DNA from: Gremmenia infestans
Taxonomy: Eukaryota; Ascomycota; Leotiomycetes; Helotiales; Hamatocanthoscyphaceae
NCBI GenBank assembly: GCA_032629725.1
Contig: JAFEVB010000005.1
Coordinates: 620,001-684,000 of the forward strand
Direction of reading: 5' to 3'
Length of the DNA stretch: 64,000 bases
Position numbers and translations under genes: made by a program
Notes under the pieces: model-generated
Database searches by the model: none
What the model was told of the DNA's origin: nothing
The model's input: the letters and a program-made list of their open reading frames with translations, nothing else
Shown here: one piece after another, positions 47,501-59,991 of the stretch
Layout of the letters: each line of letters opens with the position of its first letter
Position numbering within the stretch: the stretch's first letter is position 1

Positions 47501-49701
47501 TAGAAAAGGCCCCAGATCGATCATTTATGCCTTATTCAATTATCAAATTGCTATAGTCCCCCACGTTCTACTAATAGATTAAGGATGTTTCCGGCTGCTA
47601 GAATCCATATAAGCCCTGTAAAGGCATATGTTGCGGAAAGTTGCTGTACTCATGATAACACCCCGTCATATACGAAGGGAAGGTGATAAACTAATGGATT
47701 CGTAGCGTAATATCAAAGGGTGGATTCAACAGTAAGTCCCTTCTCATTGTCTTGATCTATTGTCAGAGTTTTGTAATGCAATAACACATCTTGTTTGAAA
47801 CTCCGGGATAAGATGAGGAGCCGTTTCTACTATAAATTTTCAGTTTATGTCACATGACGCTGGTTAATCATATTTCTCTTCATTCATTATGGCTATCTTG
47901 CGCAGAACACGCACATACTGTATATACATCTATGAGTAGTGCATACATTATTAGTCCTCCGATACTGCCCAGTGGCAAAGAAAATGGTCGAGGGTACTTG
48001 AATCGAATTCTATTCCAACTCTATTTCAATAACAGGTAATCCTTCGTTGCCTTTATATTTGGACTGTCTACCACCTTGTGCAACGTGCCAACAAGAATAT
48101 CTAGGGTCATCAGCATCTATTCTTGTCCAAGTGTCAGGATGAAGCCCCTGCCTTCTTCACCTTTTCGCTACTTTACACCAAAGAGGGTTTGGAGTCTGAT
48201 CGTCAACCACGGCGCTGGGTGCATTTGCAGGGGGGCCCATGAACCGGAATAAGGGCCCGGGGATGCAACCAGTACAAGGCCCCCCAGCATCGTTCAACAC
48301 TGTCTGATGAGATAGTTCACCCGGCCCGAACGATAGATCATGGACCAGATTCTACCCCTCAGTCGGGACCCAATGATGGTCCGTACTGTAGGGAAGCTCT
48401 CGGTCCGAAATCGTATGCGTTCCGTTCCTGCAGCATGTCCTACTCCTAATCGCGGGAGCTATTAATCCCCGCCAATTTGAAGGCGAAATAAGCGCCCAGG
48501 TCATCTCAAGCGCTAGGCGTTGCAATATATGGTTGTTGGAGAAGATCTCCAATGAAGCTTTTCTACTCTCAAACCCGCCGCGCGCTCCTGTAGGATTAAG
48601 TACATACGCTGTGTACCTAGGTAGTCGTACAGTACGCCGTATCACAAACCCAGGAACCATTGCCATGGGATCAAGCCGCAAGCCGCAATCCGCAAGCTGA
48701 ACATCATTCCGGTAAACTTCCCGATCCCTCAATTATATTCCTCCATTCCCATTTTGGTGGTACACATTGGGGAAATTTGTCAACATGTCGGCGATCTGGT
48801 GTCCTGGATTTGGGAGACGCTTGCAGATACCTTCCTCTTTTGGAGGCTAGACACGCCTACCGGTAGAGCTTTGCGCGTGCTGCAAAACATACGAGGTGTT
48901 TCCGCGGATCATGATGAGTTGTTGCAGCAGCGTGGCTGCTACCTCCATACACGAAAACACATTGGTCGAGAACCCTCCTTTATATGTCATTTTCGCGTGT
49001 GCAGAGTATAGGTAGTAAGTACCGTACCCCTTGTGCCAAGTACTAAAGTAACCTAAGAACGGAAGCGGGAGTGTCTGTCTACTCCGTACCTTTATGACTT
49101 TATATTGACATTTCGCGCGCTATCCGTAGAGCGATCCGAATAAGAGTTAGGTGTCTAGTACTATTTATTCATGTCAGCCGCCGGTCTTATTGGACGACGA
49201 ACGGTTGGGCCTCGATGGATAGGCAATATTAAAGTCTAGGCTCTGGGTCGCCCGCAGCCATGGCCCAACCCACCCCTTCCTTCTCCTCATCTCCATCCCC
49301 ACCCATCCATCCCATGCACTACTTCACAGGTTGGTGCAAATCGCCGGAGACAAGCGCTACTAATCATGATCGCTGCCATACTCCGTAGTCTCCGTAGTAG
49401 TAGTATATTACTAACCTCTTGCCAAGGGAGGCTTGGTGCAGCCAAGGACCGCATCGGGCCGTGTCCAACCCCCACGTAAAGGTTGCAAGCTTAATTGTTT
49501 CCCGCGCCCAGCTGGCAGTAAGTACCTCTACCTCCTCCGTAGTAGCATGGGATGGGTTTGCATTGCACACCTCACTCACAACACACGCGCCCCACCATTG
49601 GTAGACTTGAAGTTGAAGGTACACCGTAGGTAGGGGTGCTGCAGCCGCAGAATTACGAGTACCAGTACCAGTTCTCACTTGCTTGCTCCCCATCTCAGAT
49701 C

Positions 49702-49736
49702 GTGCATCTGGTGCATCTGGTGCATCTGGTGCATCT
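49702..49736. repeat. GTGCATCTG tandem repeat, about four copies
   Basis: Nine-base unit repeated about 3.9 times in non-coding DNA upstream of the C2H2 factor; a minisatellite-like tract. Confidence 0.8.
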
Positions 49737-50900
49737 AAACATCCCTGATCCCCGTTGGAAAAGGAGCTTGCCTCTCTCTCTATGACCTCTTTTCCCCCTT
49801 TTCCCTCTTTTTACAATACAGATGCTAGACGCACATCCACATCCCCGTGGCGCATCACTTTCCCCCAATTGGACCTAGATTTGCTAGATTCGCCATCCCT
49901 CCCGTCACAGCCCGCAGCACCCCCTTCCTTGTACTTGTAAGTAGCTCAATGGGCTTAGTAGGTTCAGTGGGTTGCAGGTTCGATCGATACTAGTATGCTG
50001 CAACAAAGCCCCTCCCACCCCCCCCAACGATGATGAGGTAGGTAGGTCTCGATTTCTGAGCCGAACAGATTTGCCTGCTGACTGGCGCCGTCCATTTTTG
50101 GTTTGGCCTTCTCATCTTTTACACTTGTCTTCTCAAACCCATGCATACCCCCGTCAAGACCCCCTTGTCACCTTTTTTCTGTAATGGCACTCCAGTTTTA
50201 GTCTCCTTTCTCATCTTCGTTGAAAGCTTTTGCTATATGATTTTTGTATGGGAGAGTCTACATTCAACAGTGTCACAATGAGGATATTACAGCTCATCCA
50301 GCAGCCTTGTCCTGTTTCAAAGCCAGGCGGGCAGCGGGAGACTTCCTATTGGCGTAGTGTCATTTCTCCCAACGTGGGATTATGGGTTCTCCACGGCGAA
50401 TATTGCTCCTAGCGGAGGTGGGGGAGTGGTATCACCAATCTGTATATGAATCCAGCATCTCTCCATCTTAAGCATGTGAGATCTCGGACTGACATAGCGG
50501 ACGATTGGCAAACCCTCCTACTTCCTTCTATTCTGGTTGCACATCTGGTCCATATAACTGCTGCATTCATCCAAGTAACACAACAAACAGCCTTCCCAAC
50601 TCGCTCTTGAATTTACACAACCCGGCTTTCCTTCACAGATTCTATTGCACCTCATCAGTCTCTTCCCTTTGATTTCGGCGGACACTTACTTTCATTTCTG
50701 TACCAACCTCTTCCCGGCTGTTCTCAACTGGTTGAGCCATACAGCCTCTTGCGACAATACTGTAAATAACATAAAGATCGAGGTCTTGCAGCGAGCAAGG
50801 CACTACCGCAACACTGGCAGTGACCGCTCTAGCGCCAGGCCAGGCCTGGGGACGTTGGCCTGAACAGCAGACACAACATTCTCTCGACACATATTATACG

Positions 50901-52776
50901 ATGGACAATTCTGGACTAATTCAGACATATAATCCTCGAACAACTTCATCTGCTGGGCTCACGCGTTCCATTGTGGCGCCTCAATACGTTCCCGCCTTCT
51001 CTTACGGTGGAGCAACTGCCAGTCAAATGGCGACTTGCAACCAGCCACCCCAGCAGCACAATCCATTCGTATTTGGTACTTTCACGGGAGGGAATTCAAC
51101 GGGATCAGTTCCATCATTCGGTGTAAACTACATACGTCAACGGCCACATCTAGCACAGTCCACCACCAACGACGGCCAAGGAAATCTTTATACGCGCAAC
51201 CCCCGTCAGGGCTATGTTGAGGAGCATCACGGTCAAATCCCACAGAGCTATGTTGAGGAGAATCATAGCCAAAGTCCACAGATTAAGGCGGAGCCTCAGT
51301 GGAACGCGCCAATCCCATCCAAGCCATCCGACTCTGCAGCATTTGTTTCCACCATCACCAAGACCATTACTCCAACGAGTCCCGTTAATAGTGCAGATGA
51401 AGTAGTTTTCGGTACTGAAGTCGATACGCTGATGAAAGCCATTCAAGCTAAATCTCAGGCGACAATGCCACAGACACCTTCTCTCGAACAGAAAAGACCT
51501 GTGGTAGGTGCTTCTATGACCCCTCCCCTCGTGCGAGCTCCCCAGCCAGGTGGAGGATACTCTACTTCACGAGAGGCAAGTAAGATAAACAAGCTCACGC
51601 ATGGGGAACCCCAGGAAGAAGAATCTACCATGAATCACCCACAGGGTAGCAAGAAACGTTATCATTGTACCATTGATAATTGTGGCAAAAGCTTCCCCCA
51701 GAAAACGCATCTCGATATCCATGAGCGAAAACACACTGGCGAGAGGCCATATGTAAGTAACATGGCCTAATCTACAATTTATAAAGCTGACACTTCTTTA
51801 CTAGGCATGCAAAAGGCCAAACTGTGGACAGTTCTTCTCACAAGTTGGAAATCTGAAGGTAAACCAACCAGCGTTACGCATCTAAGTATTATATAAAATT
51901 AATTCTTTGCTCAGACCCATGAGAGAAGACACACTGGCGAAAGACCATACCCATGCCCCGTTTGTGGAAAACGATTTCCTCAAAGAAGCAACGTCCGAAC
52001 CCACGTACTCGTCCATAATCAAAAGAGACCCTTCCTCTGCCGACTGGACGAGTGTGGCAAGCAGTTCACCCAGCTTGGAAACCTCAAGGTATGTTCTATT
52101 TCTGATCTTGAGTCTTGGCCAACGTTTCAACTCAGCCGAGGCCCATGGGTCTCCAGATATTGGGTTTTGCTTTTTCTGTATATCTCCAACTGCCGCTTTT
52201 CTTCCTCTTTCAATGATCTACGCATGATACAGTACTACGACACTAATTTACATTTCAAAACTGACAAGAGTGCATACCTAGACACACCAGAATAGATTCC
52301 ACATCGCCACCATCCGGGCTCTGACCAACAAGTTTGCATCAATCAAAGATGGCGACATCGTCCATTCAGCGGACAAGGAGCTCTGGGAGTATTTTGCCAA
52401 CCTGTACAAGAACAGCAACAAGGGCATCAAGGGCCGCGGAAAGAACCGCAAGGTCGGCGCGATCTCCCACTCCAACAGCAAGGTCACGAAGCTGAACTCT
52501 GGGACGCGGAACTTGGGCGCCACTGCCAGCAGCTACACCGGTGCCGGGCGCGGTAACATCACCATGGGTGTGCCAAATGATAGCATGATTAGTTCGGGCA
52601 GGGGACATATGCATGGCAGCCCGTATGAGATGTTCGATACCGATGACGGGAGCCAGTCGAGCCACAGCGGCAGTGGTGGCAGTTCTGTGGGAACATGCTA
52701 TGAAGATGCCCACCCCGACGGTTTCCAAGACCATAGTCGAAGCCACCAGCTCGTTTTCGGCGACAGGATCTACTGA
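50901..52776 (+). CDS. C2H2 zinc-finger transcription factor with four fingers (Azf1-like)
   Basis: Exons 50901-51752, 51805-51858, 51915-52088, 52282-52776 (524 aa). A Gln/Pro/Ser-rich N-terminal 250 residues, probably regulatory, precede four tandem C2H2 fingers. Finger 1: YHCTIDNCGKSFPQKTHLDIH. Finger 2: ACKRPNCGQFFSQVGNLKTH. Finger 3: CPVCGKRFPQRSNVRTHVLVH. Finger 4: CRLDECGKQFTQLGNLKTH, with the last His pair in THQNRFH. TGERPY linkers join the fingers. The finger set resembles fungal Azf1-type regulators; the target genes are unknown. Introns 2 and 3 cut fingers 2 and 4 at the same place (GNLK|TH). After the fingers comes an Asn/Gly/Ser-rich region. The start at 50901 is the first ATG in frame. 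Confidence 0.88.
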
Positions 52777-54783
52777 TCGGATGTGTGGGAGCGACGAGTG
52801 TGCGTAAAGTGGGGGGAGTGGAAGAACAAACAGCACGCAGACGCCCGCAATTTACGACGGTTGACGACACATGAGACTACGATGGTGTTTAAGTCCGGAC
52901 TTGTATTATTGCTAGATAATCTCGCAACCCGGCTTAAAAAGAAGAGTTGAGCGCGAACAAGGGGATAGTATATATAGACTTAGTCTGGGGTTTGGATGTG
53001 GATATATCTGTATGGGACTGGGAATCTGATTTATGGGCTGGCTTGTTGGGAGTAAGTCGATGCATTTTGTGGCTGCATGGAGGAGCTGTCTATCTGTTAT
53101 CATTGTTACTGTCATCATTTTTTGTTCCCCTGTTTCCCTGTTGCATGTTCTACTGTCATTCTTTTGGAGATCAAGCCGGCATAGGGGGCTCGCATCATAT
53201 ATTCATTCTCGTCATTGTCATTGTCAATTTCTTTACGCACCAACCGAAAAGGGAGGATAACTATATTTATTGTACTAAAGATGGGAGGGAATTTTGTCGA
53301 AGAATTTTGGCTACTGTCTGAAAAGATGTTGCATCGCAGGTACCTTGCTTGTCTGAGTTGTGGGGAGGGAGGAGGGGGAGGGGGAAGGGGGCTATGGATT
53401 CCATATTACAGCATCTTATATAATTATCGAAAATCATACATATGTCTGGACACATCGGTTACATAGTTTATAGCTATTGTTATCTAAAAGGATTTGCATA
53501 GGGTTCGAAATGTGCATTTCACTTTACCATGGATATTCAATCAAGTGATTTCAACAGTTTCGCTGACCGCCGTGGCCCTCAGCCTAGGTACCTACTCAAT
53601 AAGGATGGCAGGTCTTGAACCTTCTCACTCACTTGTTGAGTTTATAGGTCTGCAGTGGTAGGGAGGTACCTCGGTAAATGCGCGCGACAAATATGACCCA
53701 TCGGGCTTCCATTCGCCCTTGCAGAAAACTTGGCACAGTTCTAAGACCAGGCAGAGAACTTGTCAATGCAACCATTACAATAATACATTCAGCTGCGAAA
53801 GCCCTAAAGCCGCGGGGGATGACGATATTATCTTTATTCATGATTAGATCACGTAACGGGGTCGGGCCTCAATGCGCCTATCAACCCGTGCGGTATCCCG
53901 CGCCTTCACGGAAGTTTCCTTGGTGTAGGTACCTGGCCCTCCCACCCAGTGCGACTTAACAGTTCGTTGTCGGTGCCTCTGCTGAAGAAAGGCCTCGTGT
54001 AACCAGCGGTTGACTTACCGAAGCAAGGGACGGTACCTCCGGGCGTGACCTCACCACACTACTCGGGCTACACCGCTTGGGCGCCGTTGCAATCGCAGAG
54101 AAAGATTGACTTCCAGCAATGCAATCTGTTGCAGGAGTTCTATTGATTTGACTCAGGCGTGATGTAGAATGCGGTGTAACCTATGATGCTAGATAAGATA
54201 CCTCCGTACTGAATTGAGTGATAAGATGTAGTGTGTTCGTCTTAGCTATTAGTCTGTAAAAAGAGCACAGACTTCCGTAGCGGCATGAAGCCCACCCATC
54301 ATAGCGGGATCGATACACATATTGACAGCTTTGATTAGAAACTGGTTCTAAAGAGGATACGAAATCAGATGGTGGACGTGCAGGTGGTGGTGGTGGTGGT
54401 GGTGGTGTTGGCGCCAGGGTGGAGAGAGATCGGCGAGGTTCTTGAGCCAGGGAAACGGGTGAGGCAGGCGTGCGGGACGACATCCCTGTGGCAGATCATT
54501 ACAGGGCATCTCCCTGCTCACCACCATAGCCATCCCGCTGCATCGAATAAGTGTTGTAAATTAAGTCCGTAGACGCGGTTGGTAAAGATATGCCATGTCA
54601 CGCCATGCCATACCAACTGTTGTCGCACGAGGCCAGAGCAAGAATTGCGAGTTCTGATGAGGGCGTTCGTGGCTTCGTATTTGGAATTGAAAAATAGATC
54701 CGTGCTACTCGAGTACTTGAGAAACAATTGGACTGCAGTAAAGTATTGCATCGAAGCGAGTTCTGATCGACAGGTCCTCATGA
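52777..54783. other. Spacer between the C2H2 factor and urm1
   Basis: About 2 kb with no convincing gene; 3' flanks of two convergent genes. It contains a G-rich tract at about 53360-53390 and a GGT/GTG repeat near 54382-54407. Confidence 0.45.
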
Positions 54784-55403
54784 TCACCCCCCGTGCAGAG
54801 TTGATACGAACAAGATGTTGTCGTTAGGTTGCAGCGCGTAGGAGGATTCTCCCTCAAGTTCCCAATCGGCATCATTGATCAGTACTAGTATTCCTGGACG
54901 GCTGCAATGCACATTAACGCCGTTAGTAAAATGTAGCTGTTTGTATTTGTACGAGTAAACGGTGATGAGTGCTGAAGCGAGGGGAGTTTGCAATACGAAG
55001 CAGACAATAAACATCCATGGCAAGCTAAAGCTAGTAATGCGATGGCATAGAATCGAAGGCATAAAAGCAGTAATATTGATATGTAGGGTGGATTGATTTG
55101 GCAACGAAAAGTGATGAAGGAGTAGCGAATAGAGATAATGGCTTACACGTGCCCATCTAGAACAAACATCTCCTTTCTTGAGTCCTTCATCACCTCTTCA
55201 CAGAGATAGTCAACGAGCCAGCCAACTGTGACAGCCTTGCCCTGATTGTCTCTGGGCGGCACGGATAGTCTGTGCTTGCGTTCATCTGAGAAGAGCATCT
55301 CTAGTCCACCACTAGCCTTGTTAGCACTTTCTCTGAGGGCGCCCGGAACTTTAGACACTTACGTGAACTCCACCAGAATCGAAATATTCTCCTCTGATGC
55401 CAT
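54784..55403 (-). CDS. urm1: Ubiquitin-related modifier Urm1
   Basis: Exons 55403-55363, 55311-55147 and 54901-54784 give 107 aa, a normal Urm1 length. It begins MASEENISILVEFT, continues GGLEMLFSDERKHRLSVP and KDSRKEMFVLDGHV, and ends RPGILVLINDADWELEGE then NDNILFVSTLHGG. The Gly-Gly C-terminus is the site of thiocarboxylation by the E1-like protein Uba4. Urm1 donates sulfur to wobble uridine of tRNA-Lys, tRNA-Glu and tRNA-Gln, and can also be conjugated to proteins under oxidative stress. The 41-nt first exon is set by phase 2 and the conserved EFTGGLEMLF junction. Intron 2 is unusually long for this window (245 nt). It is divergent from elp2. Confidence 0.95.
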
Positions 55404-55919
55404 AGCGAATTATTTGAGTGATGTTATCCGGGACCCGAAGAGTTATGAGGTTGGTGGGGAATATTGTGGAAAGAAAGAGCTGGAGAATCTTCGTTTGAAA
55501 ATTTTGGGTGAAGCCTCGCTTACGAGGTGGCACCACCAAGGGATTGTATTGCTTCTGGAGCAGCATTTATATCGCAGAAGACGTCGCGGGTCATTCTTTT
55601 CTTTATAAAATCGGAATTAAATAGACTGCCTAATGACTTAGCTCAAAGAATGAGAACTTTGAGAGCCAAAATTTATCTGCTGTCCAAGATTCGCAGGAAT
55701 ATCAAGAAACATCGTGACAGTTTAGCGCAATATTCCCGAAAAAAACCAAAACCATCTACTCTAGATACCCAGTCACTCCACGATTCATTTCAAGCACGGA
55801 ACAACCGTAGCTGTCTTTACCCCTGGGTTTACGAGTACTGATTATTGTTACTTTGATAGTCTCTTTACGCCCTGAAATATCCGGTCGTCGATGCTCCTGC
55901 CTCACCCGATGCCTTGACA
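55404..55919. promoter_or_regulatory. Divergent promoter region shared by urm1 and elp2
   Basis: 516 bp between the two start codons, with no other supported gene. Co-regulation of the two tRNA wobble-modification genes from here is plausible but untested. No specific binding motif is claimed. Confidence 0.45.
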
Positions 55920-58541
55920 ATGCTTCAGATCACCGCAGATTACCTAGCAGCAGGTGCCAACAGACATCCATCTGCTGCTGATTGGGACAGGTCTGGCATT
56001 TTGGCTTTTGGTGCTGATAGAAACATTGCATTATGGCATCCACAAGTAGGTCTCTCAGTTTTCAGTCACGAGACCAGCAATGACTCTGGGACTCCGGCGT
56101 TGGAAATTGGAATCCTCATATCGAACCTGATACTAACATTGTACAGGGCTCCGACTCGCGAGGCGTCTTTGAGATTCTTAGCGGCCATAAAGACATTGTG
56201 AATGCCGTCAAGTTCCTTCCCGGATCCCAGGGTATCTTGCTCAGCGGGTCCTCAGACAAGAATTTGAGTATTTGGAGAAGAAATGCATCGACTAGGCATT
56301 ATGAATGCATACAGACTCTTCATCACCAAGAGAACAGCAATCACCAGAGTTCTATCAACTGCATAGCTGTAGCTGCAGGCTCCAAGATCTTCGCATCGGG
56401 TTCCGCGGATGCCATTGTTAAGATATGGTCTCTGAATGAGCAGAATGTGTCGTCTCTGCAGCAAACAATCACTATTTCTCCAAGGTTCTTCCCTCTAGCT
56501 TTGGCACTGAGCCCTTTGGCAGGTGCACCCGATTCTTATGTGCTGGCAGTGGCTGGGACAAAAGACATCATTCAATTGTACGTCTTGGATGGGCAGAAGG
56601 GCTCGGAATTTAAACTTCAAGCTACTCTCGCAGGCCATGAGGGTTGGATTAGATCTCTAGAATTTATTCGAGGGAGTGATAAGCCGGATAGTGACCTACT
56701 CTTGTCATCTGCTAGTCAGGACAAGTACATTCGATTATGGCGAATCCATCAAGGAAAAGAGCTACCGGCGGCGGCAGCAACTGCGGATCCATCTCTAGGT
56801 GCTTTCATGCCTGGAAAGTCTCTTTCTAATAAAGCTCATCGCTTCAAAGCTCAAGATCTCGATTTCTCGGCGACCTTTGAAGCACTGTTGCTAGGCCATG
56901 ACGATTGGATCTACAGCACGAAATGGAGGTTTGGCGACAACAAATTGCAGTTGCTCTCTGCATCAGCAGACAACTCCCTAGCAATATGGGAGTCAGATGC
57001 TGCGACCGGAGTCTGGGTAACGACTACGAGACTAGGTGAAATCAGTGCAGAGAAAGGCTCTACGTCAGCTACAGGAAGCACGGGAGGATTCTGGACAGGT
57101 CTCTGGTCACCATCAGGAGAGACAGTCACCTGTCTTGGACGGACAGGTAGCTGGAGGCTATGGAATTTTGAGAGTCAAAAGGATAGATGGATCCAAGGAG
57201 TTGGGATCAGCGGACATACGCAGTCGATTACGGGCATCGCGTGGTCAAAGGATGGGGATTACCTACTCTCGACTAGCTCCGATCAAACGACGAGACTGCA
57301 CGCAAAATGGAAGCGGGGGAATCAAGAATCTTGGCACGAGATGGCGAGACCTCAAATCCATGGCTACGATCTCAACTGTATAGACTCGCTAGGAACATCA
57401 CAATTTGTAACCGGAGCGGACGAGAAGCTACTCCGGGTATTCAGTGAGCCCAAGGCGGTTGCAAATCTCCTGAGCAAGCTATGTGGAATTGGAGGATCAC
57501 ATATCGAAGAGATGCCAGATGCTGCGAATATGCCAGTATTGGGTCTTTCGAACAAAGCCATCGAAGCTGTCGCCGACGACGTAGAGGTGGTGAATGGAAA
57601 TAGCCATGGAAGGGATGCTGTGGACCCAGCATCTATCGTGCACAGGTCTACACTGAACCTCGACCATCCCCCTTCAGAAGAGCATCTTTCTCGACATACC
57701 CTCTGGCCCGAAATCGAGAAGCTGTACGGACACGGCTATGAAATATCTTGTCTAGCTGCCAGTCATGACGGCACACTTATAGCCACGGCATGTAAAGCCA
57801 GTTCCATCGATCACGCGGTCATCAGGCTATTCGAGACCAAGGGCTGGCTTGAAATAAGGCCACCTCTTACAGCACACTCCCTGACCATAACGAGGTTGAG
57901 ATTTTCCGCAGACGACAAATTCCTGCTCAGTGTTGGTCGAGATCGACAATGGGCCGTTTTCGAGCGCGATGCAGATGAGAAAGCCACATACAAGCTTGCA
58001 GAGTCAAATCCTAAGGGTCATACTCGGATGATACTGGACGCTGCATGGGCACCTGCGACCACGAGCGTTTTTGCCACGGCTGGAAGAGATAAGAAGGTCA
58101 ATATATGGGTGAAAGATGAGAGCTCCAAGGGCTTCATTTGTCGGTCAACAATTTCTGAGACTCATCCGGTCACTGCCATAGATTTCCTGGATTCTATGGT
58201 GGGTGATGTAGCCTATCTTGCTGTGGGGAGCGAGACTGGTTTCTTTGCTATCCACTCCGTGGACTTCAAGAACGGATTTTCCATAAAGACGCTTGCTGTG
58301 AGGTTCCCAAGGTTAGCACCCATCTTCCTTCCCCTATATGGAGTCGCATCTGATCCTTTCTAGCACATATCCAAACGGTTCAAAGGCCATCACACAATTA
58401 GCTTGGAAGCCCGCAAAATCACAAAACGAAGGAGAGGGACCAGACATGCAGCTCGCAATCGCGAGTGAGGACAGCTCTTTGCGTGTCTATTCTTATAAGT
58501 CTCCTTCTTTGTATCTTGAAAAACAACCGGGGGTATGTTAA
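55920..58541 (+). CDS. elp2: Elongator subunit Elp2 (WD40)
   Basis: Exons 55920-56045, 56147-58311 and 58364-58541 give 822 aa. It is a double seven-bladed WD40 propeller: repeats such as LSGHKDIVNAVKFLPGSQG, LAGHEGWIRSLEF, LLGHDDWIYSTKWRFGDNKL, ISGHTQSITGIAWSKDGDYL, GHGYEISCLAASHDGTLIAT, LTAHSLTITRLRFSADDKFL and GHTRMILDAAWAP are plain. The HDDWIYSTKW and YGHGYEISCLA blades are characteristic of Elp2. It is a scaffold subunit of Elongator, which starts the mcm5/ncm5 side chain at tRNA U34. The first exon MLQITADYLAAGANRHPSAA is the usual Elp2 start. The C-terminus ends after SSLRVYSYKS with a short unique tail. It is convergent with caf16. Confidence 0.94.
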
Positions 58542-58664
58542 ATGCAGCGCCGATAATCCAATCCCAAACCGAGGCGTTGAGGCCTTGTGCAAACCAAATC
58601 TGAAATGAAAAAGAATAGTTCCAGCCCAAATCATGACCTTAACCCCATCTCCATCTCCATGTCA

Positions 58665-59513
58665 TCAAAAGGTTCTCTTCTCAGACCCATACCCACCAAC
58701 ACCAGGATTAGTATACGCCTTGCCCTCACTCCCCTCACCCCTATTCCTGGGCCCGCGTTCCTCCAAATCCTCTTCCAACCAGCCCAAAACCAATTCACCC
58801 AGCCTTGAATTCCCAGTCTTACTCTCACCCCCCAACTGCAGCTCTTCAACCTTCCCCCACTGCTTCACCTTCCCCAAGCCCATATGCACAAGATGACTAG
58901 GCCAATCGGCTAGATTATCCAAAATATGCGTCGCATACACAATCGTACACTCCCTGGTCTCGGTCTCCTTCTTCAAGAACGCCAGAAAATTAGACCTGCT
59001 CAGAAGATCCAAATCAACCGTAATCTCGTCCAGCAACAAAATCCTCCACGGCCGTATAAGTCCCATAGCAAGCTGCACGCGTCTCCGCTCGCCATCCGAA
59101 ACAGCATGCATGCGCCAATCCAGATCGATATCCAGCACCTGCACCAGTTCCTCTTTCCGCTCAACGTAGAAATCTCCCCCGACTGATTTCAGCAGCTCCC
59201 GCACCCCGATATCAGTCCGCACGATGGGGTTCAGAACCCATTCTAGGCCGAGGTATGTTACGCCTTCGAGGCCGTCTTTGAAGGGGTCCAGGCCGCCGAC
59301 GGAGATCGTGTTGGTGGGTGCGAGACGCTTGCCGGAGAGCAGGCGCAGGAGGGTGGTTTTGCCGGCGCCGTTGGCGCCTATTAGGAGGGTGCGGGAGCGT
59401 GGGGGAAGAGAGAGGTGAATGTTGTGGAGGCCGGTTGTACGGTCCTGGAAGGTGTAGGAGAGGTCTGTTATGGAGATGCTGGGGGCTTTGGTTTGGTCGA
59501 TGAAGGGGGCCAT
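58665..59513 (-). CDS. Caf16-type soluble ABC ATPase, CCR4-NOT associated
   Basis: Intron-less, 282 aa: one ABC ATPase domain without membrane spans. Walker A is GANGAGKTT (residues 46-54). The ABC signature is replaced by VSDGERRRVQ (138-147), and Walker B is RILLLDE (157-163) followed by ITVDLD and the switch His in YATHILDN. The SDGERRRVQ signature with DEITVDLD is the hallmark of the Caf16/I-type ABC subfamily. Yeast Caf16 is linked to the CCR4-NOT mRNA deadenylase/transcription complex. The C-terminal 50 residues are charged and Gly-rich and not conserved. It is divergent from rmp1. Confidence 0.9.
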   Translation of the reverse strand: MAPFIDQTKAPSISITDLSYTFQDRTTGLHNIHLSLPPRSRTLLIGANGAGKTTLLRLLSGKRLAPTNTISVGGLDPFKDGLEGVTYLGLEWVLNPIVRTDIGVRELLKSVGGDFYVERKEELVQVLDIDLDWRMHAVSDGERRRVQLAMGLIRPWRILLLDEITVDLDLLSRSNFLAFLKKETETRECTIVYATHILDNLADWPSHLVHMGLGKVKQWGKVEELQLGGESKTGNSRLGELVLGWLEEDLEERGPRNRGEGSEGKAYTNPGVGGYGSEKRTF

Positions 59514-59991
59514 CGTGAGGGAGGTTGGGGGTGAGGAAGTGAGGAAGTGAGGAATTGAGTGTGAAGTGAAGTGGGGGTGGTGGGATGATATATATAGGAT
59601 ATATTTTTAGAGTCAATGACGGCATCTTATTAGTAAGTTATATCATGGATAAGGAGTCCGTATCAAGCCTTTGAGTATGCAAATTTAGAGGGGCAACCAA
59701 CTCAACCTCTTTTGTAGAAGTTTTATAGGTCAATTGTCTATGCTGCTCTCTGTAAAGTCACCAATGTAATAATGTTTGTTCATTTAGAAAGCATTCCGAG
59801 TCTAAGATCCCGATTTTGATAAAACTTAGGGGTCCTTATCGTCACACGCTAGACCCACAAAAACTTTTTTATACCTCTTCAACTCAACTTCAACTTAAAT
59901 CCCTTTCATCATCCCGATGAACAGACAACGATTTGCAAAATGACCTTAATCACAGCCTAATTATATAAAGATAAAAAGATAACTCTCTAAA
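59514..59991. promoter_or_regulatory. Divergent promoter region, caf16 and rmp1
   Basis: About 480 bp of AT-rich sequence between two divergent starts; no other gene. Confidence 0.4.

Larger units (their letters stand above)
42295..50900. other. Gene-poor stretch of about 8.6 kb
   Basis: No convincing gene. A G-rich tract directly follows the Gpi7 stop (about 42297-42355). The stretch contains the inverted repeat at 44461-44541 and AT-rich, stop-laden sequence to about 47800. From about 48600 to 50900 there is mixed sequence that should include the long leader and promoter of the C2H2 factor. The longest frame (211 codons, minus, 46106-45471) has no domain or splice support. Confidence 0.45.

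Noticed and set aside
59212..59625. 137-codon minus frame overlapping caf16
   Set aside because: Out-of-frame translation of the caf16 gene; composition is Pro/His/Arg-rich.
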